DNA from: Agelas oroides
Lineage: Eukaryota; Porifera; Demospongiae; Agelasida; Agelasidae
Direction: 5' to 3'
Assembly (NCBI GenBank): GCA_949130485.1
Contig: OX422185.1
Coordinates: 9,982,118-10,046,117, forward strand
DNA: 64,000 nucleotides
The notes under the pieces are model-generated. The model was not told the DNA's origin, ran no database searches, and saw nothing but the letters and a program-made list of their open reading frames with translations. This document shows, piece after piece, positions 44,473 to 54,006 of this stretch (positions within the stretch are counted from its first letter, which is position 1; the number at the start of each line of letters is the position of its first letter). A program made the translations under genes and the position numbers.

Positions 44473-46707
44473 CTAAAACACTTGTATACGACTGTTACCA
44501 GTATCACAAACAAACACAAAGCCATCCTGGTCAACAGATATGCCAAAAGGGTTATGTAGTTGAGATCCCTTCTTCTCAAAAGAGTAGATAAACTCACCAG
44601 ACGTGCGGAACACCGAGACTCGATTGTTACGCCACTCAGTAACATACACATAACCTCCACAGACACAAAGTCCTTCAGGATCTTTGAGTTCACCCCTGCC
44701 CTGCCTCCTCTGGTCAAATGGATGCAGGTACTGGCCATCTTCGTTGAACACCAGGATCTGATCTTTCTTGTAGTCAACTACATAACAGTTTCCTTGGCAG
44801 TCAAAGTCTATGTCCCTTGGATCATTTAACTGGCCTGGACCATCACCATGGGTGCCAAAAGATTGGATGAAGTTCAAGTTGGAGTCAAACACCTGTACTC
44901 TGCTATTGTAACTGTCGCAAACATAGACTTGATGGTTGTGGTATCTGATACCCCAAGGTAAATTAAACTCTCCATCCTTTCCCCCCTTTCCCCCAGCTGA
45001 TTTGATAACCTCACCAAATCTGTTGAACTTCTGCACCTTGTGAGCACTAGCTATGTACACATTGCCCCTACCATCTGTGGCAATGCCAGTGGGTCCTACT
45101 TCAGCCTCAAAGGGTGGCTTTCCTTTAGACCCTATGGTTAGAACTGCCTTGCCCTGGGCATCAAGCACTGCGTATCGATTGTGATACTCTTCAGTCACAA
45201 ACAGTTCTCCATTGTCATCAACTGCAATGAACAAAGGTTTCACTCCCTCAATGACCTTTACTGGAGTCCCCAGCTGAGTGGGAGGATGTTGCACAAACAC
45301 CTGAAAGGTTGCAATATCAGTATTGTTGACTTCAACTGTCAGCTGGTGACGACCCCTGATTGTAGGGGTGTAAGAAAGCTCATATGTGGAAGGTGTCTGA
45401 CTCATTACTGTGGCATGGAGAATTGAGCCATCTACCAGGGATTTCAGCTTTGCTGAGACATGCTGTTTGGTAGGTGTAGGCTGTCCATGAGTGTCATGTG
45501 TGTGTACTGTAAACCTGGACACCTGCTTGGTAGCGGCAGACTTCAGACCTGGGCCACTAATGTGACACTTGGAGGCATCTACTACAGAGGAGTAAACTGC
45601 ACACTGCTTCCAGGAATGTTCATGGAGGATGTTAGCTTGTGGCATCACTGTCTTAATGTTAACAAGTTCAGCTGGTATTAATTCAAGACATCTGTATTTT
45701 CCACAGATTTCTTTCACCCAGCTGGTCACCTGCTGCATTATGGAGATAAACTCCTCATTGCTCGCATTCTCCACTGTCCTCTCTACAAACCCCACCAGAC
45801 TGTCAAGTCTGGCCAGTGCTAGTTGAAGGTCATTCTGTTGGCTGTCCAGTGCATCCACCTTCCTTCCCACCTCCTCCTGCATCTGCTTCAGCAGAAATTG
45901 CTCATATTTGTTGAGGGCAGCATGATGTTCTTCAAATGAATGGGTGATGGTCATAGCAACATCTAACCCTTGTTCTTTAATCTCTTTCTTCGTGCTTTCA
46001 ATGCTTGATATGGCAGTGGTTACACTGGCATGGGTGTTTTGAAGGGGAACCAGGCTGGACTGCACCTCCTCTCTGAATGCACCAGCCACCTCCTTCACAA
46101 AATCACACTTGTGGCCAGCATGGTCCACTGTGGTGCAGTCTTGGCAGATGAGCTTTTCACACTCAAAGCAATACAACTTAATGATCCTTTTATGTTTCTG
46201 GCAGGTAGAGGCGAGGGTCTTTGTTGGAAGTTGGATCAGTGCCTGCTGGCTTTTTATCTCAGAGATTGAAACTATGTTGTGCCCTGCCAATGCATTATTT
46301 GTCTTGTGACGATTGGCACAAGCAGCGCACACAAAACGACAGGTGTGGCAGAAAGAAGTTGCTTTTGTGTTACTGAAACATGCACAGCTTTGACAGGCGA
46401 TTTCATCACTTTGAGCTTTTTTCAAGATATCACATACTTCGACCAGTCCATTGATAAAGAACACAGTGGGGAGGGAACTGGAATCATTGCCTGTTACGGC
46501 AACGACACTGTGACACTGGGGACACTCCACCTCCTGGTCCTTCTGCTGTTGCAGTAGCAGCTGCTGGAGGATGCACCCCTGGCAGTAGGTGTGGAGACAA
46601 GCCAGGGCCTTGGGGTCACGGTAGGTCTCCAGACAGTTAGCACACTGGACCTGTTTTTCCAGCAGCTCTATGGTCTCTGCTAGAGTCCTGTGGGAGCGAA
46701 GGACCAT
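44473..46707 (-). CDS. TRIM-NHL protein (RING, B-boxes, coiled coil, filamin-like, NHL), single exon
   Basis: A 744-residue intron-free frame from the ATG at 46705-46707. RING finger at ~22-65 (CANCLETYRDPKALACLHTY); two B-box zinc fingers at ~104-150 and ~168-208 (CQKHKRIIKLYCFECEKLIC); coiled coil ~210-345; filamin-type Ig domain ~375-475; then about six NHL blades to the end (for example LPWGIRYHNHQVYVCDSYNS, PRDIDFDCQGNCYVVDY, NPFGISVDQDGFVFVCDTGN). The last blade ends SRIQVF at the stop, as is usual. The architecture matches the TRIM2/3/71 type: probable E3 ubiquitin ligases, some of which bind RNA through the NHL propeller. RING cysteines and histidine appear intact. Direct orthology is not claimed because such genes are often expanded in sponges. 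Confidence 0.93.
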   Translation of the reverse strand: MVLRSHRTLAETIELLEKQVQCANCLETYRDPKALACLHTYCQGCILQQLLLQQQKDQEVECPQCHSVVAVTGNDSSSLPTVFFINGLVEVCDILKKAQSDEIACQSCACFSNTKATSFCHTCRFVCAACANRHKTNNALAGHNIVSISEIKSQQALIQLPTKTLASTCQKHKRIIKLYCFECEKLICQDCTTVDHAGHKCDFVKEVAGAFREEVQSSLVPLQNTHASVTTAISSIESTKKEIKEQGLDVAMTITHSFEEHHAALNKYEQFLLKQMQEEVGRKVDALDSQQNDLQLALARLDSLVGFVERTVENASNEEFISIMQQVTSWVKEICGKYRCLELIPAELVNIKTVMPQANILHEHSWKQCAVYSSVVDASKCHISGPGLKSAATKQVSRFTVHTHDTHGQPTPTKQHVSAKLKSLVDGSILHATVMSQTPSTYELSYTPTIRGRHQLTVEVNNTDIATFQVFVQHPPTQLGTPVKVIEGVKPLFIAVDDNGELFVTEEYHNRYAVLDAQGKAVLTIGSKGKPPFEAEVGPTGIATDGRGNVYIASAHKVQKFNRFGEVIKSAGGKGGKDGEFNLPWGIRYHNHQVYVCDSYNSRVQVFDSNLNFIQSFGTHGDGPGQLNDPRDIDFDCQGNCYVVDYKKDQILVFNEDGQYLHPFDQRRQGRGELKDPEGLCVCGGYVYVTEWRNNRVSVFRTSGEFIYSFEKKGSQLHNPFGISVDQDGFVFVCDTGNSRIQVF

Positions 46708-46785
46708 ATACCATGGTACGCATCATCAATGGAAAAAGGAAGAAACCAATTTAAAATTGGAAAACTTTTTTCTGATGTTTTGACT

Positions 46786-46833
46786 GAATGCTCCAGTCAT
46801 CATCAGGGCGCTCTGATAATGACTGGAGCATTC
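46786..46833. repeat. 15-bp perfect hairpin upstream of the TRIM-NHL gene
   Basis: GAATGCTCCAGTCAT and its exact reverse complement flank an 18-base loop, about 80 bp upstream of the TRIM-NHL start codon (minus strand). It may be part of the 5' UTR or promoter. Confidence 0.8.
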
Positions 46834-47545
46834 TCACCATAAGATGTAAATCTATGGGAACTGGGCCAAAGCAAACTATTTAATTGAAGGTGGTGTGGCA
46901 AAATTGATGCTCGGAGATCGCTTCTTATTTGTGTTTCCTGGCAAGCAGGATTCTGACCACTGACCAAGAAGTAGCCAATGGAGCTGTTCACTACAGCCCC
47001 AGGGTAGTGGTCGTGTTAGAATACCACTCATCTGAGGTCACAATATCTCAGTTCACCGCTGCTCTCAAGATGTCCACCCTCTCTTTCCCAACAACAGCTG
47101 CAGCATGTGTACTTGTACAACACAATGAACGTTGATTTTATTGTGTTCTTGTGTGGGTGCATGTTCCTGCTGTGTTCATTGTGATTATCGCTTTGTACCG
47201 TTCCCCACTTGGGGTTATTCAATGATGATTGATTGATCGATGCATACACGTCAGACACCCATGTAACCCCCCTTCTAAAAGTCCTGACTACGGGCCTGCC
47301 ACTACACGCCGACCTAAGCACTGCAGTGGCGTACGAACGGTATATAGCGGCTGTATTTGGCCGCTACACTTTGTAGCCCGTAACTTCTGAATATTCATAA
47401 CCGGCTGCAGCTTTAAGTCTCCTCGTTGAAGCGATGTCATATGCAGCTACATCTGTACATTTCGAATTCTGTTTAAAATACACTGTAAAACGTTTCTGGT
47501 GGGATGGCCTAATTGGTACGAGGCTAATGGACTTTGTCAAATGAG
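46834..47545. other. No gene recognised
   Basis: Upstream of the TRIM-NHL gene. A GCAGTGGCGTACGAA block at ~47323 resembles the CAGTGGCGTAGGAA end at 40040, and TTCCTATGCC near 47930 may be a partner, but no matching flanking duplication was found. Confidence 0.3.
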
Positions 47546-47588
47546 CACTACTGCAAGCGATGAAAACTTTTCATCGCTTGCAGTAGTG
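47546..47588. repeat. 21-bp perfect palindrome, 1-base centre
   Basis: CACTACTGCAAGCGATGAAA plus one A (47546-47566), then C, then the exact reverse complement (47568-47588). Confidence 0.9.
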
Positions 47589-47618
47589 TAGTAGTCACTT
47601 CGTGCAGTAGTGCAGTAG

Positions 47619-47697
47619 TCACTTCGTCGTCGTTCCCAGGAGATATCCCAGCTTTTCAGAAAAGCTGGGATATCTCCTGGGAACGACGACGAAGTGA
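47619..47697. repeat. 38-bp perfect palindrome, 3-base centre
   Basis: Arms 47619-47656 and 47660-47697 are exact reverse complements around CAG. The arm contains GTCGTTCCCAGGAGATATCC. It lies 30 bp from the 21-bp palindrome. The intervening sequence repeats pieces of both (GTAGTCACTTCG, GCAGTAGTG). Confidence 0.9.
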
Positions 47698-48272
47698 TGA
47701 TCTTACTCTTTTTTTTAATTTTTTTATTACGTAAATGAAGTATTACTGGATGGTTGGGAAGATCTGAGAATGAGGTAAAATGTTATACCTACACTCTTGA
47801 AGGAAAGGCTTATTTTGCAGTCTAAACGTGCACGTTTACGAAATTTGTTGCTACGATTGTCGCGGCGAAATCACTCAAATTTGGGCCTGCGCTTCGCGCA
47901 GTGCAGCATGGCCTCTACACTTCCAAATTGCTTCCTATGCCTATACAGCTAGTGTATAAAGTCGACGTTACGTGACACTGCTTATACTATAGGTTGGCGT
48001 GTAGCTAGTGGTCGGAGATTTTTGTGACTAACAGCATTCAATACGACCACTTCCTACGGCCATGTATATCACAGCACGGGATAGACTCACCCGGTTTGAA
48101 ACCGTTTACGTCATCTTATGAAATATCCGTAAGAGGCTACCGAAGCGAAGATGTTCATCACATTTTGTAAGACCACAGAAAAAAACAAAACAAAACAAAA
48201 ACAAAAAAACAAAACAAGAAGTAGTGTATTCCCTAGGTGTATGAATTTAGTCTATCCCGCACGCGAAAGAGC

Positions 48273-49266
48273 ATGAGTGCTAAAGCTAGGCTTACAAGGA
48301 AGGGCTGCGGTGCCAAAGAGCAACCTGTCTGTGACCTATGTGCTGGTCCTTTTAAAGAGGGCGAAGAAACTCTCCAGTGCGAGGGGGACTGTCAAAAGCA
48401 CATGCACAGATACTGCGCTGGTTTGACCAGGAGCCACTACCAACAACTCTCTACTGACTCCGCTCCTTTTGTCTGTCTGGTTTGCACCCAGCGTTTACAC
48501 AAGGCTACCGTTTACAACCTACAATCTGAAGTAGCCGGGCTCAAAGCTGAAATCGTTGAGCTAAAGGCCTTACTAACCACCCACGCATGTAAAGTCACTC
48601 GTCCGTCCTGTACGTGCGGGGAAGCTATCGACAATCTCAAAAGTGACATGCAGCAGCTACAGTTGGATGTGAAGAGGCAGGCCTCTACATACGCAGAAAC
48701 TGTTAAGCGTGGCAGTGGTTCAAAGCACAAGCAGCATGCTGAACACCATAAGAACCGTCAGCATAAGGGACGGACTCGGAGGGAATAAAAACAGTAAAGG
48801 TGAGTGTAATGCCACCCCTGCCTCCCTTGCCTCCCCTGATGAATCACCCAATACTCATAATACTTTTCGCCAAAGGGACAAAATCCAGGTTGCAGGCTCT
48901 AGGAAAATATGGGGTACGTTGAAAAGTACAACCACCTCTGCTGTGTCCAATGCTGTTTGCTCCCTTACTGGTATGAATGCCGATCACTTGATTTTCAAGC
49001 GCAAGTACAAGACCAACCCAACCAAAAATTCAAGCAAATGGTGGTTTGTCATTCGAAGTGATGAGGCCCTACTTAAAGATCTGGAGGAAAAATGGCACCT
49101 GATTGCTCTGCAAACCAACTGGAAGATTGAACCTGTCCTGCGCTTCAGCGATGATTCAAATGCCACATCCCTAAACCATGAAGACCCTCCTACAGAGTTC
49201 GAGGCTGGAACCTCCTCCGATACTCACCCCCCTCCTACTTCTGATGCTTTTTTAGGGAACAAGTAA
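48273..49266 (+). pseudogene. LINE ORF1 (PHD finger, then RNA-binding-like domain), frameshifted
   Basis: The first frame, from the ATG at 48273 to 48788, has a PHD-like cluster (CDLCAGPFKEGEETLQCEGD, then CQKHMHRYC and CLVC), a short coiled coil and CTCGEA. The second frame (to 49266) continues with SRKIWGTLKSTTTSAVSNAV and FKRKYKTNPTKNSSKWWFVI, a domain found after the coiled coil in such ORF1 proteins. The two frames overlap between 48709 and 48788, so one frameshift separates them; it could be a mutation or, less likely, programmed. Confidence 0.7.
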
Positions 49267-49280
49267 GTGAGTCTCTTCCC

Positions 49281-52116
49281 ATGGAAGGTGCAAACTCTCA
49301 CCACACTGATAGTAGCCTCTCACATCTCCATAACTCTACTCTTTCCATTGTGTATTTCAATGCAAGGAGTGTCTTTCGCAAACTAGACAATTTAAAACTT
49401 GTTTGTGCAATACATCAACCCGATGTCATTTGTATTGTAGAGTCATGGTTAGACAAGGAGATTTCCGACTCAGAGTTGTTACTAGATGGCTACAATGTAA
49501 GTAGAGTCGATAGGAATAGACATGGAGGAGGTATACTTATTTTTGTGAAATCCACTCTTGTACTCAAAGTTGTTTTTAATGGTAATTGTAATCTTGAGTT
49601 ACCTATTGTATCAGTAAGCAACAGCTGTAATAGACAATGTCGTATTGGTGTTTTGTATCGCCCACCTGACTCTAATCATCTTGTTTTAGATAATGTCAAC
49701 CATGTATTGTGCACAATGGATCACACCTTGTTTTCTAATTTTGTACTCTTAGGAGATTTCAACATAGATTACAACAACACCAGCCATCCTTTTCACCATC
49801 ATTTGCTTGGTTTCATGTCTACACTGTGCCTCACCCAAGTTGTATCTGAGCCTACCCGTCTGTCCTCACACAGTAGCACTTTAATTGACCTTGTACTTTT
49901 GTCTCAACCCCCCCTTCTGATCTCATGTCATACAATTCCTCCCTTAGCCAACTCAGATCACCATGGAATTCATTTGAAACTGAAAACTCGCAAACAAAAC
50001 AGCAATATACATGCAACCCGTAGAGAGGTATGGAGATACACTCATGCTGACTTTCCCAAAGCTAACTACTTATTGGATGAGCTGGACCTTGGACGGGTCT
50101 TTGTCCCGAGTGATATTGACCAGAGCTGGATTAATTGGAGAGAAGCATTCCTGTCAATTATGGACATGTGCATTCCCCATGCTACCCTTCCAACTAGAAA
50201 ATCGCTTCCATGGCTGACAAAGACTCTTGTTAATGCTATGAAGAAAAGAAATTACTATTTTAGAGAATCAAAGCGGAGTGGAGATCTACATGCCTTTGCA
50301 AAGTACAAGACCTTGCGAAACTATATCGTCATGGCCCTTCGTGAGGCCAAACAAGCCTTTTTTGCACGTCTACAACCCACCAACAAGCATTTTTGGGGAA
50401 CACTTAAGCAAATCAACAACACTAAGACTACAATACCTACTCTTATACCTCCTCAAACAATGCACTTGCGGCTACTACAAATGCTGAGAAGGCCAACTGT
50501 CTGAACAAGCACTTCTCGAGCTGTTTCAACACAGCTCTACCACAACTATCACAAAGTGAGTTTTTATATTTTGATCCTGATAAGTGCCCAAGTCATCTCC
50601 TGTGCAATGAGTCTGAGGTGTATGATCTACTTGTTGGAGTTGATGTCACCAAATCCACTGGCCCTGACAACATCGCTGGTCGTATGATAAAGAGCACTGC
50701 TTGCAGTATCACATCTGCAGTAACTGCCTTATTCAATCAAACGATTAGACAAGGTAAAATTCCAAACGATTGGAAAACAGTGTGTATCACACCTGTTCCA
50801 AAAGCATCTGATCGCACACAAGTTGAAAACTATCGTCCAATTTCCATTCTACCCATCTTGAGTAAACTACTTGAGCGACACATCTACAACTGTTTGATGA
50901 AGCACCTAAATGGCCACCACCCTCTGTCTGATAATCAGTGGGGTTTCACCCGTGGGAAGTCCACTGTTGGAGCACTGTTAACTGCAGTTGATAGCTGGCA
51001 CCAGCAACTTGACTCAAGAATTGATATTTGTGCAGTATTTTTTGATCTGCGCAAGGCCTTTGACAGTGTCCCACATTGGCTGCTGCTAAACAAACTATCT
51101 AGACTAGGTGTTGATCCCTACCTACTGCAGTGGATTGCCAGCTATCTCTGTGAAAGAACTCAGAGTGTCTGTATAGATGGAAGTTCCTCTGAACCGCTAT
51201 CAGTTGTGTCCGGGGTTCCACAAGGATCCGTGTTGGGGCCATTACTGTTCCTTATCTACATTGATGATATCTCTCAAATTATCTTTTCCAATGGCAGTCT
51301 TCTTCTTTATGCTGATGACATTGTCCTCTACCGTCCCATCTATTGTCAAGAGGACTACAACTCTCTTCGGAATGATGTCGACTTATTGTGTGACTGGACT
51401 TCTTCAGCTTTTCTGAATCTCAATGCAGCAAAATGCAAATATATGGTAATTTCCAGGAAGAAGCAGCCCATAGTTCCATTGACTCCAATACTAATTGTGG
51501 AAATGCTCTTGAAAGGGTGAACTCCTTCAAATATCTGGGGGTTTGGATCACTAAAGACCTCACTTGGTCAAGGCATGTGACTGAAACCTGCACTAAAGCC
51601 AGGAGAGTTGTCGGCCTGATCTACAGACAATATTACCAGTATTCCACTCCTGAAACTTTGAATCAGCTATATGTTTCTTTCGTGAGACCGCATCTCGAAT
51701 ATGCAGCCCCTGTATGGGATCCCCATCTTCAAAAGGACATTGACAAACTGGAGAAGGTACAAAAGTTTGCACTACGAATGTGCACAAAGAACTGGATGGC
51801 TGGCTATGACGATCTACTTACTTGTTGTAATATCCCCTCTCTGAAAACCAGGCGCTTATATCTCAAATTATTTTTTTTGTATCAGTTGGTCAATGACCTC
51901 ATTGTATTTCCCAGTCATGGGGTCTCACATCGTAACTTATCTGTAAATATTAGACATGGTCACCCAGCACTCTTATGTAGGCCCTTTTCTAGAACACAAG
52001 CTTATAACATGTCCTTCTTCCCCCACTCAATTTCTGTCTGGAATACTTTGCCTGTAGATATTGTCACTTCACCTACACTTTGTTCGTTTAAGTCTCGTCT
52101 GAAATATGTACTATGA
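49281..52116 (+). pseudogene. LINE ORF2 (endonuclease and reverse transcriptase), frameshifted
   Basis: 49281-50504: APE endonuclease with VYFNARSV, VESWLD, GGGILIFVK, RIGVLYRPPD, LLGDFNIDY and NSDHHGI. The frame then shifts near 50455 (the conserved reading resumes as NAEKANCLNKHFSSCFN), and 50618-51520 holds the reverse transcriptase: NYRPISILPILSKLLERH, FFDLRKAFDSVPH, GVPQGSVLGPLLFLIYIDD, LLYADDIVLY. A second shift near 51490 leads to the C-terminal part (SFKYLGVWITKDLTW, PVWDPHLQKDIDKLEKVQ), ending at 52116. Confidence 0.9.
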
Positions 52117-52261
52117 TATTCAGTGTATCACCTTTAAGTTAGTGTATTCTTCTGGGTGCATTACTTATTAGCTGTACATGCTACTCTTGTACCCTTGCTC
52201 TTTAAGCAAAATTTTTATATACAAAAAAAAAATAAATAAAAAATAAAATCCCGTACTGTGA

Positions 52262-52290
52262 TAACCCTAGCCCTAACCCTAACCCTTAAC
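52262..52290 (+). repeat. Short telomere-like TAACCC tract
   Basis: TAACCCTAGCCCTAACCCTA followed by ACCCTTAACC, just beyond the LINE tail. A shorter CCCTAGCCCTAACC sits at the edge of the palindrome at 24.34 kb. In both places CATTTRGCCA follows, so they probably belong to one dispersed repeat and not to a chromosome end. Confidence 0.6.
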
Positions 52291-53751
52291 CATTTAGCCA
52301 ATGAGCCGCTTCAGACGGCCACCGTGCTGTAAGGTCTTAACCTACGGCAGCGCGCGACAGATTATAATAAGGTGCGCGAGAGATTACAAACAGTTATTAC
52401 AGTGACGTAACCGGAAACAGTTTCAAACAGGGTGAACTTAGACTATACCATCACAGTACCAACAGGCACAGTATGTACCCTATAGCAGCAAGAAGTGGAC
52501 GTGGGTTGCTGTCAACTTACTGCTTTGACGTAGGAGCTTCAGCCATTTTATGCGGTGGGTCAAACTGGACTGCTCAAACACGACGAACACAAAAACTGAG
52601 GGACCGGAGAGTTTGGGGCGAGGGTAAAATTAATACAGTGCTCTGAAGAAAGAGAACAAGACTGTCTTAACTCGACCGTTTGATACAGCTACCTGCATGA
52701 ATATTTTATCATACGAAGTAGACTACACAATACGAAGTAGACTACACTAAGTAGACTATATACACAATACCATTTTAACAGTACAGTGCATGTGGTGCAT
52801 ATGTGACACTCATGTGCACACCCTGTTATAGCTACACATGCTTGTTATGCTTCCCTATATAAAAAATAAATTTTCATATATGGAATTTTTAAATGAGCGC
52901 ATACTTCCTGCATGTAATAATGTATGTGCGCGCGCGCCGTTTGTAGTGCGTCTCGCACACGTCGCACTTTACAAGCTTACCGCACCTCCGCCATAGCGTT
53001 TTATGATGCAACAGGCACACTCATGCAGAGGAACGAACGCTACTCTGCATGCATGAGGATGCTCTCAAGCAGCATAACTGTTTGGTAGTTTTCGGGTACA
53101 TATAAAAAACCTTCAACCAGTGGCTGCTCTGAGCCCGTAACACCGTTCGTCCCAATGCATAGTTCACACGTATTACAATTACCCTGCAAGTGTCTCGCGT
53201 GGGAATGACGCCCGCTATGTCTGCGGTGTACTACGCGCCTGCTTGAGGGGTCTCTCGAGCGGACGTATTAGACAGGGAGGGCTCCAGCGTGGGCCAAGTT
53301 ATGACTAGTGTACATATGAATTTTTGTGGAGGTTCTGCAGTTGTTGGATTTCACTGCCCACACTCATTAGCTAGCTTCTGCACTTTGGGTGCCGTAGTAA
53401 CTGTTTGCGGTTTATTTTGCGGGGTGTTACTATAACACTGACAGAAAGGGTGTTAGAAAATGTGTTAGAGGTAACAATTAGCAACTTTATCCAATACCTA
53501 GTGTCTGACATGACTAACAAGCATACACATCCACCTAAAGTCCTTACGTACTACAAACCAGATGTTGAAATTTCATGTTCCAGACTGAAGTACCATGGGG
53601 AGACAAGCTATATACCATAAATGTAGTGCAGAATGATACTACAGTCATGTATCTTGTCTTCCTGTGGAGGGAGTGGGAAAGATGGAATCCAATGAGATGT
53701 GTGAGGGGGTTAACTTTATAGTCTTGTAATCTGAATTACATTACAAACTCC
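52291..53751. other. No gene assigned
   Basis: GC-richer patches with many CGs, and an open frame at 53405-53620 (ISNFIQYLVSDMTNKHTHPP) that lacks an ATG at its head and is not recognised. It could be a host exon next to the LTR element. Confidence 0.3.
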
Positions 53752-54006
53752 TGTAGTATAGTGACAATTATTAGCACTAGTTATCACATGTTTTTAGTTA
53801 TGTACATTTTCCTTATGCAGTATTATGCTAATGTGCTAGTATTAGAACTGTCAAGTGTTGTTGTGTTATGTATTCTCACCCTTATGTGTAATATTTAATC
53901 TTAGAGTCTTTGTGTATATAAACATTGTATTTGTGCTGTTGTATAGAGAGAGATATGGAGTTGCGAGTTTAATAATACAGTTATTTACGAACCCGAAGTT
54001 ATCACA
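53752..54006 (+). repeat. Left LTR of the Ty3-type element
   Basis: 255 bp, TG...CA ends, starts TGTAGTATAGTGACAATTAT. Includes a TATATAAA promoter-like site near 53920. Confidence 0.93.

Larger units (their letters stand above)
48180..52250 (+). mobile_element. CR1-like LINE, nearly full length, frameshifted
   Basis: Two-ORF non-LTR retrotransposon. ORF1 carries a PHD-type zinc finger; ORF2 carries an APE-type endonuclease and a reverse transcriptase. It ends in an A-rich tail with AAATAAATAAAAAATAAAA near 52220-52250. An A-rich tract at 48177-48225 lies just before ORF1 and may belong to the 5' UTR or the target. Three or so frameshifts separate otherwise conserved blocks, so this copy is inactive but fairly young. 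No target-site duplication was fixed. The clade call (CR1 / L2 group) rests on architecture and RT motifs seen by eye. Confidence 0.88.

Noticed and set aside
52262-52290. Chromosome end or telomere
   Set aside because: The tract is short and degenerate, with unique sequence and a complete LTR element beyond it.
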